Shown: positions 10,825 to 20,382, counted from the stretch's first letter. The stretch: 64,000 nucleotides of DNA from Rhodospirillaceae bacterium UBA4468 (GCA_002389385.1 DGOK01000034.1:29232-93231), one strand, 5' to 3'. The notes: a model not told the origin generated them from the sequence alone. Numbers and translations: made by a program.

Positions 10825-12381
10825 ATGAATCTCGTTCGCGCAATATCTGCTATTGGCTCGATGACGATGTTAAGCCGTGTCTTCGGTTTCGTTCGCGATA
10901 TCTTGGTTGCACAATTTTTGGGTGCAGGCGCTGTTGCTGATGCTTTTGTCGTGGCGTTCCGGTTTCCAAATTTATTCAGGCGGTTATTTGCAGAAGGTGC
11001 CTTCGCCGCTGCATTTGTACCGATGTTCTCAAGAAGCCTTGAAGGTGAAGGGGATGAAGCGGCTAGAAAATTCGCTAGCGAAGCGTTTAGTGTCCTTGCA
11101 TTAATACTATTCGCATTTGTCGTTTTTGCTGAAATTTCCATGCCCTGGTTGATGCCATATCTCGCCCCGGGATTTGATAATGTTCCAGGTAAAATGGAAA
11201 TGGCGACAGAGTTCTCAAGGATCGCATTCCCATATCTCTTTTTCATATCGCTCGTCGCGCTGCTATCTGGGGTGCTGAATGCGTACGGAAAATTTGCTGG
11301 GGCCGCCGCAGCGCCTGTTCTGCTAAACATCACGCTCATTGCGGCCCTATTGGGATTTGGTGGGTCCGATGAAGAATCTGGGCGTACACTTGTTTGGGGT
11401 GTTTTTGCAGGTGGTGTCGTTCAGCTTATTTGGCTATTTTGGCATTGTCGCAAAATTGGTTTCACCGTTAAAATCAGTGCGCCAAAGCTCAGCGAAAAAG
11501 TACGTACCCTTGGCAGCCGTATCCTTCCCGTGATGTTTGGCGCAAGCTTGTATCAAATCAATCTGTTGATCGGCACTATCTTGGCGACAACAATTTCTGA
11601 TGGCGCAGTTTCATATCTGTACTATGCGGACCGGGTGACTCAATTGCCATTGGGTGTCGTGGGAATTGCAGTTGGTACGGCACTCCTACCAATGATTTCA
11701 AGACAATTGGAAGCGGGTGATGTTGACAAGGCGAACGCGGCACAAAACCGCGGGACTGAGCTTGCATTATTATTGACTGTCCCAGCCGCAATCGCTTTGG
11801 TGGTCATACCAGAACCGATTATCAGTGTGTTATTTGAGCGAGGTGCATTTGGGGCTGATGCGAGTGAGGCGACGGCTATGGCGCTTATGGCTTATGCCAT
11901 TGGTCTGCCAGCTTACGTTGGAATACGTGTATTTACGCCAGGGTTTTTCGCGCGCGAAGATACAGCGACACCAGTGCGCATTGCTGCAGTTTCTATCGTC
12001 GTCAATGTTGCTTTGAATCTATGGCTGATAAACTATTTTGGACATGTGGGCATTGCGCTCGCATCCAGTATATCTGCGTGGCTAAATGTCGTATTGCTGG
12101 TTTTTTTCTTGTCGCGTCGGGGTCATTATCAAGCTGATCGTCGTTTAGTGATACGGATCGCTGGAATTCTTGGCGCCAGTGCCGTCATGGCTGCTGTTTT
12201 ATGGTTTGGCGCGGCTTGGGCCGTGCCATGGCTTTCCGGAACGATCATCGAAAAGGTCGTTTCCTTAACCGCCCTCGTCGTCGGGGGTGGTATCGTTTAC
12301 TTAGGCGCGGCACGTGTCTTTGGTGTATTTTCAATTGCCGAAATCAAAGCGAGTGTTTGTGGCGCTAGGCAGAGCAATTGA
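10825..12381 (+). CDS. murJ: Lipid II flippase MurJ (MviN family)
   Basis: Moves undecaprenyl-linked lipid II across the inner membrane for peptidoglycan assembly. The 518 residues form about 14 hydrophobic helices. The N-terminal signature runs from DAFVVAFRFPNLFRRLFAEG into AFAAAFVPMFSR (about residues 35-70). A later FFAREDTATPVR loop is also typical. Start ATG 10825 (MNLVRAISAIGSMTMLSRVFGFVRD) fits the family N-terminus, although no strong Shine-Dalgarno is seen. It is 61 bases after glnD and probably co-transcribed with it. Confidence 0.97.
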   Translation: MNLVRAISAIGSMTMLSRVFGFVRDILVAQFLGAGAVADAFVVAFRFPNLFRRLFAEGAFAAAFVPMFSRSLEGEGDEAARKFASEAFSVLALILFAFVVFAEISMPWLMPYLAPGFDNVPGKMEMATEFSRIAFPYLFFISLVALLSGVLNAYGKFAGAAAAPVLLNITLIAALLGFGGSDEESGRTLVWGVFAGGVVQLIWLFWHCRKIGFTVKISAPKLSEKVRTLGSRILPVMFGASLYQINLLIGTILATTISDGAVSYLYYADRVTQLPLGVVGIAVGTALLPMISRQLEAGDVDKANAAQNRGTELALLLTVPAAIALVVIPEPIISVLFERGAFGADASEATAMALMAYAIGLPAYVGIRVFTPGFFAREDTATPVRIAAVSIVVNVALNLWLINYFGHVGIALASSISAWLNVVLLVFFLSRRGHYQADRRLVIRIAGILGASAVMAAVLWFGAAWAVPWLSGTIIEKVVSLTALVVGGGIVYLGAARVFGVFSIAEIKASVCGARQSN

Positions 12382-12447
12382 TACCTCGCTTGACCGGTTC
12401 CGAGCAACGGGCGATAAACCGCGCCTGACTTCAAAGTGGGATTGAAT

Positions 12448-13470
12448 ATGAACCAACGAATATTTTCTGGCGTACAGCCAACCGGCAACCTGCATCTTGG
12501 GAACTATCTGGGCGCTATTCGTAATTGGGTAAAGCTCCAAGACGATTACGAATGCTTGTTCTGCGTTGTTGACCTTCATGCAATCACAGTTTGGCAGGAG
12601 CCAGAGAAGCTACGTCAATCCACTCGTGATGTTGCCGCTGCATTAATAGCTGCCGGCGTCGATCCCAAAGAACAGATCATCTTTAATCAATCCCAAGTTC
12701 CAGGACATGCAGAACTTGCATGGATCTTTAATTGTGTTGCGCGGATGGGTTGGCTTGGACGAATGACGCAATTCAAAGAAAAGGCAGGCAAAGATCGTGA
12801 AAACGCATCTGTTGGCCTCTTTGCGTATCCAAGCCTCATGGCAGCAGACATACTTTTATATAAAGGTACCCATGTTCCTGTTGGTGAAGATCAGAAACAG
12901 CATCTGGAGCTTGCACGAGATATCGCACAAAAATTCAATAACGATTTCAAAACAGAAACGTTTCCTATCCCCGAGCCGCTTATTCTTGGTACGTCGACAC
13001 GCGTGATGTCGCTCAAAGATGGCACGAAGAAAATGTCTAAGTCGGACCCTTCGGACTTATCGCGGATTAACATGACCGACGATGCGGACACGATCGCGCG
13101 TAAGATTAAAAAGGCAAAAACGGATCCAGATTTATTGCCAGATACAGTTCAAGGTCTTGATGGGCGGCCAGAAGCACGGAATCTTCTGGGCATTTATGCG
13201 ACTTTGGCAGAAACGACGGTTGATCAAGCGGTTCAAACATTTGCTGGCCAGCAGTTTTCGGCACTGAAAACTGAACTTTCAGATGTGGCGGTCGCTAATT
13301 TAGCGCCAATCCAAGATGAATATCGGAGATTGCTCGCGGATAAGGGCCATGTTGATAGCGTTTTGGCAGACGGTGCAGAGCGCGCGCGCACCATGGCAGA
13401 GCCTGTATTACGAGAAGTTCAAGACGTTATTGGCTTCCTTCGAGTGAAGCTTTCTAGAAAACCTACGTGA
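12448..13470 (+). CDS. trpS: Tryptophanyl-tRNA synthetase
   Basis: Class I synthetase that charges tRNA-Trp. I choose ATG 12448 (340 aa, [20 protein letters not shown]) over an in-frame GTG at 12436, because the family begins close to [10 protein letters not shown] and a GTGGGA sequence sits upstream of the ATG. The HIGH-equivalent is in [10 protein letters not shown] (about residues 13-22). The KMSKS loop is KKMSKSD (about 194-200). Length and the [21 protein letters not shown] segment are standard. It follows murJ by 66 bases. Confidence 0.98.
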   Translation: MNQRIFSGVQPTGNLHLGNYLGAIRNWVKLQDDYECLFCVVDLHAITVWQEPEKLRQSTRDVAAALIAAGVDPKEQIIFNQSQVPGHAELAWIFNCVARMGWLGRMTQFKEKAGKDRENASVGLFAYPSLMAADILLYKGTHVPVGEDQKQHLELARDIAQKFNNDFKTETFPIPEPLILGTSTRVMSLKDGTKKMSKSDPSDLSRINMTDDADTIARKIKKAKTDPDLLPDTVQGLDGRPEARNLLGIYATLAETTVDQAVQTFAGQQFSALKTELSDVAVANLAPIQDEYRRLLADKGHVDSVLADGAERARTMAEPVLREVQDVIGFLRVKLSRKPT

Positions 13471-13588
13471 GTTAAACGTCTTTGTGACTTGCATCGACAA
13501 GGCAACTGCCCCAATTAAGTGTTACAATGCCAAGGCATAACGTTGCATACTATTAAACCTTCGCAGCACTTTAAAGTTGGAGAACAAC

Positions 13589-14143
13589 ATGTTTATTCAG
13601 ACCGAGAGCACACCTAATCCCGCGACTTTGAAGTTTTTACCGGGAAAGGCAGTGATGCAAAGCGGCACAGCCAACTTTGCAGATCAATCTGAAGCGGGAC
13701 GGTCTCCATTGGCAGTTCGGTTATTTTCGATTGAAGGTGTTGCAGGCGTATTCTTGGGCTCAGATTTTGTCACAGTGACTAAAAGTGATGACAAGGAATG
13801 GGATGTTATGCGTCCTCAAATCCTTGGTGGGATTATGGAACATTACCAATCCGGTCGAGCGATTATTGATAACGATGAAAGCGCGGATGCGTCAGATGAT
13901 GATTCGGAAGATGATCCAATCATTAAACAGATCAAAGAGTTAATTGATACGCGCGTGCGCCCTGCTGTTGCGCAAGATGGCGGCGATATTGTCTTTAAAG
14001 GCTTTGAAGGCGGCATTGTATCGTTACATATGCAAGGCGCTTGTGCTGGTTGTCCAAGCTCTACAGCGACACTAAAGCATGGGATTGAAAATATGCTTAA
14101 GTATTACGTGCCTGAAGTTCAGGAAGTCCGCGCCGTCGAATAA
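13589..14143 (+). CDS. NifU-family Fe-S scaffold/carrier (Nfu type)
   Basis: Carries and delivers iron-sulfur clusters. ATG 13589 has GGAG nine bases upstream and gives 184 residues; a TTG at 13577 is less likely. The N-terminal Nfu domain begins MFIQTESTPNPATLKFLPG. An acidic linker (DESADASDDDSEDD, about 96-109) joins the C-terminal NifU domain with its cluster-binding GACAGCPSS motif (Cys152 and Cys155). This two-domain architecture is common in alphaproteobacteria and mitochondria (NFU1). The ligand cysteines are intact. Confidence 0.94.
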   Translation: MFIQTESTPNPATLKFLPGKAVMQSGTANFADQSEAGRSPLAVRLFSIEGVAGVFLGSDFVTVTKSDDKEWDVMRPQILGGIMEHYQSGRAIIDNDESADASDDDSEDDPIIKQIKELIDTRVRPAVAQDGGDIVFKGFEGGIVSLHMQGACAGCPSSTATLKHGIENMLKYYVPEVQEVRAVE

Positions 14144-14228
14144 GGCGACCACAAAACCCCAATATATTGACATTTTTTAACTTTGGATGTACACCCACTG
14201 ACATCGGTCATGTGATGAACCTAGTTTG

Positions 14229-14243
14229 TTAACCATAATTGAT
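14229..14243 (+). promoter_or_regulatory. CtrA-like binding site upstream of the glucosaminidase gene
   Basis: TTAACCATAATTGAT contains the TTAACCAT half-site typical of CtrA and matches TTAA-N7-TTAA at six of eight defined positions. It lies about 125 bases before the downstream gene. Chance occurrence is possible. Confidence 0.35.
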
Positions 14244-14367
14244 TGACTAGCAGAGGCCTGACAGGTGAAAATACCGCAGGCTTCAAGGATTGTCAGAATA
14301 CCCAGGGCAAGAGTAACGAGAGAACAGGGGCTATGCTGCCGCGAATAGGGTCACATTGAGAGCATTT

Positions 14368-15372
14368 ATGACGACTCGAAAATTTGACCGAATCATTCTT
14401 TGTTTTATCGGCGGCGCTGTTTTAGCGACAGCTACAGCAAGTATCGTGAGCCCGAATTCAGGTCTGACGGTAGCACCGCGTGTCTCTTTCGATAGTGCCC
14501 GCGCAGAGGCTATACCTCTAAATCAAAACGCTCGAAGCTCCGCTTCTGGAGGTATCAAATCCGCCTCTAGATATGATATTGAATCACTACGTAAGGTTCA
14601 GGACCTCGCCCAGGGCTTTAAAGAAATCGGCTATAATTTAGATGGCGTTCGTGACGATGCGCTGGTGCCACGCGTATTTTTGGCGGAACTGCCGCATGAC
14701 CTTAATGAAACCGCTGAAGTTTCACTCAAGAAAACTGTTTTCTTCAAAATGATGCTGCCTCTTATTTTGAATGAGAATGAGCGAATTCTTGCGGATCGGA
14801 ACCGTCTGCACCAAATTAAAACATCCATGGCGCTTGGGGCTAAAATTGAAGCGCGTGACCGTCTATGGTTGGCCGTTTTGGCAGAGCGTTACAAACTAAA
14901 AGATGAAAATATAGATGTATTGTTAAGGCGTGTTGATATTGTGCCGCCGTCATTGGCAATGGCACAGGCTGCTGAAGAAAGCGGCTGGGGAACGTCAAGG
15001 TTTGCGCAAACTGCGAATGCACTATACGGCCAGTGGACAACGTCAGATGGAAAGGGAATTATTCCAGAAGATCGCCCCGAAGGTATGGACCATAAAGTTA
15101 GAGCCTTCGATAATCTGGCGCAGTCGGTCTCCGCGTATATGCGTAATCTAAATACGCACAGGGCTTACCGCGAGTTCCGCAAGCATCGGAAATCCATTCG
15201 TGGCAAAGGACAGGCATTGAATGGTTCCGTTCTGGCAGCAAATTTAACGCGTTATTCTGAGCGCGGCAAGAAGTACGTTGATAGTGTACGTGCAATTATC
15301 AATGTAAATCAGTTGCTTGGGTTGGATGATGCTCAGCTCGTAAAAGACGATGCTGACGATCAATCAGTCTGA
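14368..15372 (+). CDS. Bax-like glucosaminidase domain protein (peptidoglycan hydrolase)
   Basis: 334 residues from ATG 14368; an in-frame TTG at 14356 would add four. A hydrophobic N-terminal segment (IILCFIGGAVLATATASIV) looks like a signal peptide or anchor. The catalytic region reads PPSLAMAQAAEESGWGTSRFAQTANALYGQW (in full from about residue 192), the hallmark of Bax/FlgJ-type beta-N-acetylglucosaminidases, with the catalytic Glu in AAEESGWG. It most likely cleaves peptidoglycan glycan strands in the periplasm. The 3' end overlaps the convergent deacetylase gene by 13 bases. A CtrA-like site lies upstream. Confidence 0.88.
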   Translation: MTTRKFDRIILCFIGGAVLATATASIVSPNSGLTVAPRVSFDSARAEAIPLNQNARSSASGGIKSASRYDIESLRKVQDLAQGFKEIGYNLDGVRDDALVPRVFLAELPHDLNETAEVSLKKTVFFKMMLPLILNENERILADRNRLHQIKTSMALGAKIEARDRLWLAVLAERYKLKDENIDVLLRRVDIVPPSLAMAQAAEESGWGTSRFAQTANALYGQWTTSDGKGIIPEDRPEGMDHKVRAFDNLAQSVSAYMRNLNTHRAYREFRKHRKSIRGKGQALNGSVLAANLTRYSERGKKYVDSVRAIINVNQLLGLDDAQLVKDDADDQSV

Positions 15373-16418
15373 TTTTTCTTAGGCACATAATATTGTCGGC
15401 CTAACCAATACCAAATCCCATTGCCAGCAGGAATCGTGCAGTTGAGGCGTGTGCGCCCCGGTGGCATTGCTTTATCTGCGCGCACTTCAAATCTAGACCC
15501 TAAGCGCTGTACCATAAGTTTTTCAACGTGTGATCCATAGCAATTCAGACGATCGAGGCCTTTGTCAGGCCAAGTCACGGTAAACCCGATAAGTGGCGGG
15601 TTCGTTTTTCCAATTGTTGGATCGTCCGGTGTGATGTCAGCTACGCGAACAGGTAAAGCATTGGCAGCGAGTTTAAATCGATCAATAGATCCAAATGCTT
15701 CGTTCATCGCAAATCGGGGCAAGTAGTACATTTCCCCACCGGTTCCGATTGCGCCTGAATGCTGACCGAATGCGGCTACAAATCCTGCTTTTTTTACTAA
15801 CGCCATTGTTTCGAGATTAGCTTCGCCATAAGGGTAAGCGAATAAATCAGGGGTATTGCCTAATTTAGCTTCAAACTGTTCATTCGATTGGCTTAGTTCG
15901 TCAATTATTTTGGCGCGGCTCAGATCAGCCATATGCGGATGAAATTTTGTTTGACTGCCAATGGTGACGCCTTCTTCGGATATCTCTCGAAGTTGCTCCC
16001 ACGACATATATCTTGGTAATTGCTTATCAACGGGATCCGTGGCGACAAAGACGGTTAACGGTAACCCTGCTTCTTTCAAAATTGGCCATGCTCGTGAATA
16101 GACAGAAGAATAAGCATCATCGACGGTCAAGCCGACAGTCTTTGGTGGCAACGCCTCGCCGTTTCTAAGAGCAGCAATAATTTTTGGCAATGACACGACG
16201 TTGTATCCACCATTTTTGAGCTCAGCAACGTGTTCGCGAAACTGATCCATCGTAACGTTTGTTGAAGGAAAATCTTGTTCGCCAAACCGATGGTACATTA
16301 TGACGACGGCCTGGGTTGGCGGTGCGTCTGCTCGAACGTCGCTGGTTAGCGGTGATAAGCTAATGCTTATGGTGCTCAAGATAATAGCGGCGAATGCCAA
16401 TATAATACGGTGTAACAT
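15360..16418 (-). CDS. Secreted polysaccharide deacetylase family protein
   Basis: 352 residues with a signal peptide (MLHRIILAFAAIILSTISIS, cleavage near residues 30-32). The NodB-fold motif 1 is TVDDAYSS (Asp100, Asp101), in place of the usual TFDDG. SQTKFHPHMADL supplies the second metal motif and FAYPYGE the third. About 90 C-terminal residues form an extra domain with GFTVTWPDKGLDRLNCY. Such enzymes remove acetyl groups from cell-wall or exported polysaccharides; the target is unknown. Motif 1 with Ala in place of Gly is known in some active members, so activity is likely but unproven. Confidence 0.87.
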   Translation of the reverse strand: MLHRIILAFAAIILSTISISLSPLTSDVRADAPPTQAVVIMYHRFGEQDFPSTNVTMDQFREHVAELKNGGYNVVSLPKIIAALRNGEALPPKTVGLTVDDAYSSVYSRAWPILKEAGLPLTVFVATDPVDKQLPRYMSWEQLREISEEGVTIGSQTKFHPHMADLSRAKIIDELSQSNEQFEAKLGNTPDLFAYPYGEANLETMALVKKAGFVAAFGQHSGAIGTGGEMYYLPRFAMNEAFGSIDRFKLAANALPVRVADITPDDPTIGKTNPPLIGFTVTWPDKGLDRLNCYGSHVEKLMVQRLGSRFEVRADKAMPPGRTRLNCTIPAGNGIWYWLGRQYYVPKKNQTD

Positions 16419-16584
16419 TCCATATGCCTTTTTTGATCACAATCGATTAGAACATGAGTGGTTTACTAGACCTTAGCAAGAATCGTTGCGGATTGTGAGA
16501 AACATCATCAACATTATGAAAACGTTAGACGTATCGTTTGTGACGATGCGCACGAGAATTTAAACATTTAGACGGAGACCGACT

Positions 16585-17175
16585 ATGCGGCAATGCTTAG
16601 ATGAAAACGCTTTGGATTTAATGTTCAGAAAAGCGCGGACACAAAACGATTGGCTCCCGTTGCCTGTTGAATCAAAGGTACTGGAGGCGATTTGGGATGA
16701 TGCACGCATGGGGCCAACAAGTGCGAATTGTAGTCCAGCGCGCATGGTCTTTGTCACCACAAAGGCAGCAAAAGAGAAATTGCGTCCAAGCTTGATGGAA
16801 GGAAACGTCGAGAAAGTCATGGACGCCCCTGTCACGGTAATAATTGGTTATGACACAGCATTCTATGAAAAATTACCCGTATTATTTCCGCATACAGATG
16901 CAAAATCATGTTTCATCGGAAACGACGATTTAATCCAAGAAACAGCTTTCTGGAATGGCACATTACAGGCGGCCTACTTGATGCTTGCTGCCCGGGCGCA
17001 TGGTCTGGATTGTGGGCCAATGTCTGGCTTCGAGAATGAACAGGTTGATGATATATTTTTTAAGGGCACGACGATTCGATCCAACTTCATTTGTAGTTTA
17101 GGTTACGGTAGCGATAAAAAACTATATCCAAGAGGCCCGCGGCTATCGTTTGCCGAGGCGTGCCGCGTCGAATAA
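16585..17175 (+). CDS. Nitroreductase family protein, RutE/HadB type
   Basis: A 196-residue FMN-dependent oxidoreductase. ARMGPTSANCSPARMVFV (about residues 46-63) and LAARAHGLDCGPMSGFE (about 133-149) are characteristic of the RutE-like subgroup (putative malonic semialdehyde reductase). No other rut genes are present, so a role in pyrimidine breakdown is not supported by context. Start ATG 16585 follows GACGGAGACCGACT. A perfect 18-bp palindrome follows the stop codon. Confidence 0.88.
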   Translation: MRQCLDENALDLMFRKARTQNDWLPLPVESKVLEAIWDDARMGPTSANCSPARMVFVTTKAAKEKLRPSLMEGNVEKVMDAPVTVIIGYDTAFYEKLPVLFPHTDAKSCFIGNDDLIQETAFWNGTLQAAYLMLAARAHGLDCGPMSGFENEQVDDIFFKGTTIRSNFICSLGYGSDKKLYPRGPRLSFAEACRVE

Positions 17176-17183
17176 ACATGAGT

Positions 17184-17201
17184 GCGTGGAGATCTCCACG
17201 C
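17184..17201 (+). terminator. Perfect 18-bp palindrome, probable terminator
   Basis: GCGTGGAGATCTCCACGC can fold as a 7-bp stem with a GATC loop directly after the nitroreductase gene, followed by TTTGTTG. It reads as a compact terminator or attenuator between the nitroreductase and the membrane protein gene. The T-run is short. Confidence 0.5.
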
Positions 17202-17229
17202 TTTGTTGAAGAAAAAACAGGAAGCCCTC

Positions 17230-18594
17230 GTGAGCAGGAATGTAATCTCTGCAAGCATTTATGTTGTGTTGGTTGTGGTGGCGATCATATCGCGTATTTG
17301 GCCATTTCCATTTGACCGCGAGATTGGTATTGCCCTTACAGTTCTCTTCTTGAGCTTGGAAATCCTTCGTGCGCCTCCTCTGCAGCGAAATGTTGGCGGT
17401 CTGATATTTTTCTCTGGTGCAGCCGCGTTATGGGCTGGCGGAGATCTTATTGGCGGCTTGATGGATGGCCTGGAGCGCTCACAAATTTTTCTGGTGATGT
17501 TCTTTGCTGTGACCTGGCTTAGAGAGCCTGCAGTGACCAGCCCTTCACTTCGACTGCTACGTGATTCCGTTATCGCGCAACCTGCGGGGCGGAGATATCC
17601 AATTCTTTGGCTAAGCGCGCATTTCTTAGGGTCGGTTCTGAATTTAGCTGCAATGAGTTTGCTTTCGAGTATGGCAGGGGAGCAAAAAGATCGGCGCCTT
17701 AAGAAAAGATTATCGATTGCGTTGATGATGGGGTTCACGACGGCGTCAACGTGGGGGCCATTTTATGTAAGTATAGCGGTTGTTCTTACAGCGATCCCAA
17801 GTGTCCGGTGGATTGAAATAGCGCCCTTAGGCTTTGTCCTTTCAATGCTATTGTTGTTCGTTGGATGGGGGTATGATCGATTATTTCTTCGTGAGAAAGC
17901 GGCAACCGAAGGGCACCGCGAAGCTGTGCCAATGACTTTACAAACGGTCGGGCGGTCGGCATTTCTTTTATTACAGTTGATCGTTCTTGTGATGGGTGCG
18001 CATGAGATTATAGGGCTGTCTATTCCCATCGCGTTGGGTGTGATTGGGCCGCCGTTCGCAATTGCATGGGCAGCTATGCAGGCACGCAAAGGACACCGTT
18101 GGGCTAGTGGCGCCAAGCCTCTGCTTTATCGAATATTTATCAATCTCCCTGAATTGCGGAATGAGGCTGTTGCTTTCGTTGCCGCATCAGTTCTAGGCGT
18201 TGGCGTATCAAAGGTCCTGCCTCCCGAAGTGATAAGTGCTCAACTTCAGTCCCTTAATATCACAGGGGATGCCGTCATTGTTTCTCTGGTATTCGGCATG
18301 ACACTTGCTGGCGTTGCAGGCCTACATCCGGTTATCCTTGCGATATTGGTAGGCGAGGTGATGCCGCCTGAAATCATTGGTGTTGCACCAGAAGTGATGG
18401 CAATAGCTATGCTTGGTGTGTGGGGGACATCAACGATGGTGTCTCCGTTCTCGGCCACAACATTGTTTATGGCGCGGGTTGTGAATGTGCCAAGCCATGT
18501 GATTGCATGGCGATGGGATGTCCCCGTTGTTCTTCTTTCGGCAAGTGTCGTTGCGGCGTATATCGTTACAATCCGTCACTTGCTGTACTCATAA
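17230..18594 (+). CDS. Polytopic membrane protein, putative transporter, not identified
   Basis: I do not recognise the family with certainty. GTG 17230 (454 aa) has AGGA about eight bases upstream. An earlier in-frame GTG at 17182 would place the 18-bp palindrome inside the coding region, so I disfavour it. There are about 11-12 hydrophobic segments in two halves separated by a charged loop (DRLFLREKAATEGHREAVP). Each half ends in a similar small-residue motif: FTTASTWGPFYVS in the first and LGVWGTSTMVSPFSATTLF in the second. Such paired re-entrant motifs recall ion-transporter-superfamily carriers of organic anions or sodium. This is an inference from pattern only. Confidence 0.75.
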   Translation: MSRNVISASIYVVLVVVAIISRIWPFPFDREIGIALTVLFLSLEILRAPPLQRNVGGLIFFSGAAALWAGGDLIGGLMDGLERSQIFLVMFFAVTWLREPAVTSPSLRLLRDSVIAQPAGRRYPILWLSAHFLGSVLNLAAMSLLSSMAGEQKDRRLKKRLSIALMMGFTTASTWGPFYVSIAVVLTAIPSVRWIEIAPLGFVLSMLLLFVGWGYDRLFLREKAATEGHREAVPMTLQTVGRSAFLLLQLIVLVMGAHEIIGLSIPIALGVIGPPFAIAWAAMQARKGHRWASGAKPLLYRIFINLPELRNEAVAFVAASVLGVGVSKVLPPEVISAQLQSLNITGDAVIVSLVFGMTLAGVAGLHPVILAILVGEVMPPEIIGVAPEVMAIAMLGVWGTSTMVSPFSATTLFMARVVNVPSHVIAWRWDVPVVLLSASVVAAYIVTIRHLLYS

Positions 18595-18607
18595 GGACGA
18601 AGCTGCA

Positions 18608-19288
18608 ATGACGCTTATGCTAGGGATTGATACCGCAACGACAGGATGTTCAGTTGCTCTAATGGACGGTGCAACGTGTCTTGCTGAAAATCAGTCAAGG
18701 ATGCCTCGTGGGCAATCTGAAGCCCTTGCCCCAATGATTGAAGACGTCATGAAGTCGGCCGGCATCTCATTTGATCGTCTCGACGGCATTGCCGTGACGC
18801 GTGGCCCTGGTGCATTCACGGGACTAAGGATCGGTCTCGCAGCGGCCCGGGCAATGGCGTTATCGATTGTAAAGCCATGTATCGGCATCACAACGTTTGA
18901 TTCCTTATCAGCGCAGGCACGGCAGCGTGAAAATATAGAAACCGGCACGGCATTGCTTGTCGCTATTGAAAGTAAGCGAGCAGAAATATTCGTCAGCATG
19001 TATGGATTTGACGGTGCGTTGTTGATCGAGCCGAGTGCGCTGCGACCTGAAGCTATTGAAAAGATGCCTGAGGGCATCACCTCGGTCATCATTGTTGGGG
19101 ATGCATCCCAAAAGGTTGAAAGCGCACTCATTGGTCGCGTAGACGTGCGACGTATTGAAGACATCGAAGTTCCTGACGCTAAAGTCGTTGCTAATTTTGG
19201 GTTAAATCTTTTGGGAACGCCTGAATTAGCAACGCCAACGCCGTTTTACCTCCGGCCGCCAGACGCTTCTATACCAAAACAAAAGTAG
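18608..19288 (+). CDS. tsaB: tRNA t6A threonylcarbamoyladenosine biosynthesis protein TsaB
   Basis: Non-catalytic partner of TsaD in making t6A37 on ANN-decoding tRNAs. The gene starts at ATG 18608, preceded by AAGGA, giving 226 residues beginning MTLMLGIDTATTGCSVAL. TRGPGAFTGLRIGLAAARAMAL (about residues 62-83) is the signature of the family. It begins 13 bases after the membrane protein gene. In related genomes tsaB is followed by rimI; here a TusA-like gene on the other strand takes that place. Confidence 0.95.
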   Translation: MTLMLGIDTATTGCSVALMDGATCLAENQSRMPRGQSEALAPMIEDVMKSAGISFDRLDGIAVTRGPGAFTGLRIGLAAARAMALSIVKPCIGITTFDSLSAQARQRENIETGTALLVAIESKRAEIFVSMYGFDGALLIEPSALRPEAIEKMPEGITSVIIVGDASQKVESALIGRVDVRRIEDIEVPDAKVVANFGLNLLGTPELATPTPFYLRPPDASIPKQK

Positions 19289-19293
19289 AGACT

Positions 19294-19572
19294 TCAGGCT
19301 TCTTTCTTGATCCACAAAGTATAGATATCAGCTTCGGTGCTTTCAGGCTCGATGCCTAGAATGGTATGGCCGTGCTGACGTGCTGATTTTGGCACATTTT
19401 CCAGGGGCTCATTGCCTTTGAGGCGAACTTCCAAGACGTCGCCAACAGCGATTTTTTCAATCATCAGCTTGGTTCGCACGAATGTCATTGGACAAATAAA
19501 GCCCGTTATATCAATATGATGATCAGATATAATTGTATCCGGTTTATGGTTTTCTGTTGTCATGTCTATCAC
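19294..19572 (-). CDS. TusA-family sulfurtransferase-like protein
   Basis: A 92-residue (GTG 19572) or 89-residue (ATG 19563) protein with the TusA/SirA fold. The conserved start is DITGFICPMTFVRTKLMIEKI (in full from about residue 21), where CPMTFVRTK corresponds to the CPxPxxxxK motif carrying the reactive Cys. One Pro of the motif is replaced by Thr. Homologues relay sulfur to tRNA thiolation, Fe-S assembly or molybdenum cofactor; partners are not visible here. It ends only five bases from the convergent tsaB. Confidence 0.85.
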   Translation of the reverse strand: MIDMTTENHKPDTIISDHHIDITGFICPMTFVRTKLMIEKIAVGDVLEVRLKGNEPLENVPKSARQHGHTILGIEPESTEADIYTLWIKKEA

Positions 19573-19850
19573 TTTAGCCGCTCTCTGAATTTACTTGTGC
19601 AGACTGATGTTTTTAAGCTTTGTGGACAATCAATTCTTTTGTTCATTTAAACTATGCTCCCAAAAACATAGTGCCTGTGACTGTAATCGTATATTATGTA
19701 TAGAAGCGCTAAGAAGATTGGCTTGGGCCGCAAATCTGACATGAAGAAACCATGTAAATGATAGATTGCTTCTCGTGTATTTACAGTCAAGGTCTTCACA
19801 TGTGATTGATAGCGGGCTACCATCAAAAAAATATCATTTAGGGGACGCAA

Positions 19851-20279
19851 ATGGGCGAAACTCGCCTTGAGAGATTGTGCATCGAAAAAGGCATGAAAAT
19901 GACCGAGCAACGGCGTATTATTGCGCGTGTTCTGTCGGTTGCTGATGATCACCCAGATGTTGAGGAAGTTTATCGCCGCGCATCTGAACTAGATTCTAAG
20001 ATTTCTATTGCAACGGTTTATCGAACAATGCGCTTGTTTGAAGATGAGGGCATTGTTGATCGTCATGATTTTGGTGATGGCCGCGCGCGCTATGAGGAAA
20101 CCTCTGAAGAGCATCATGATCATTTAATCGATGTTAAATCTGGTCGCGTGATTGAATTCCACAATGAGGAAATTGAGGCCCTACAAGAGCGCATTGCTCG
20201 CGAGCACGGCCTTAAGCTCGTTGACCATCGGCTTGAGCTGTATGGCGTGCCATTGACGGAGCCAGATCAGAAGAGATGA
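19851..20279 (+). CDS. fur: Fur-family transcriptional regulator
   Basis: A 142-residue metalloregulator. The winged-helix domain contains KMTEQRRIIARVLSVADDHPDVEEVYRRA and the recognition segment ISIATVYRTMRLFEDEGIVDRHDFGDGRARYE. The C-terminal metal and dimer domain has EEHHDHLIDVKSGRVIEF. The HHDH motif and position just upstream of miaB match the Fur/Mur of alphaproteobacteria. Which metal it senses (Fe or Mn) cannot be decided here. ATG 19851 follows AGGGGACGCA. A second Fur-family gene (irr) lies at 40934. Confidence 0.92.
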   Translation: MGETRLERLCIEKGMKMTEQRRIIARVLSVADDHPDVEEVYRRASELDSKISIATVYRTMRLFEDEGIVDRHDFGDGRARYEETSEEHHDHLIDVKSGRVIEFHNEEIEALQERIAREHGLKLVDHRLELYGVPLTEPDQKR

Positions 20280-20382
20280 GCAATGATGAGTGAGACGTGT
20301 TTGCCTTGACAGACCAGCATCAGATTATCATGTTCCGCGCCCCAATGCCTTGTCACGTATACAAGCATGAATTCCGTATATT

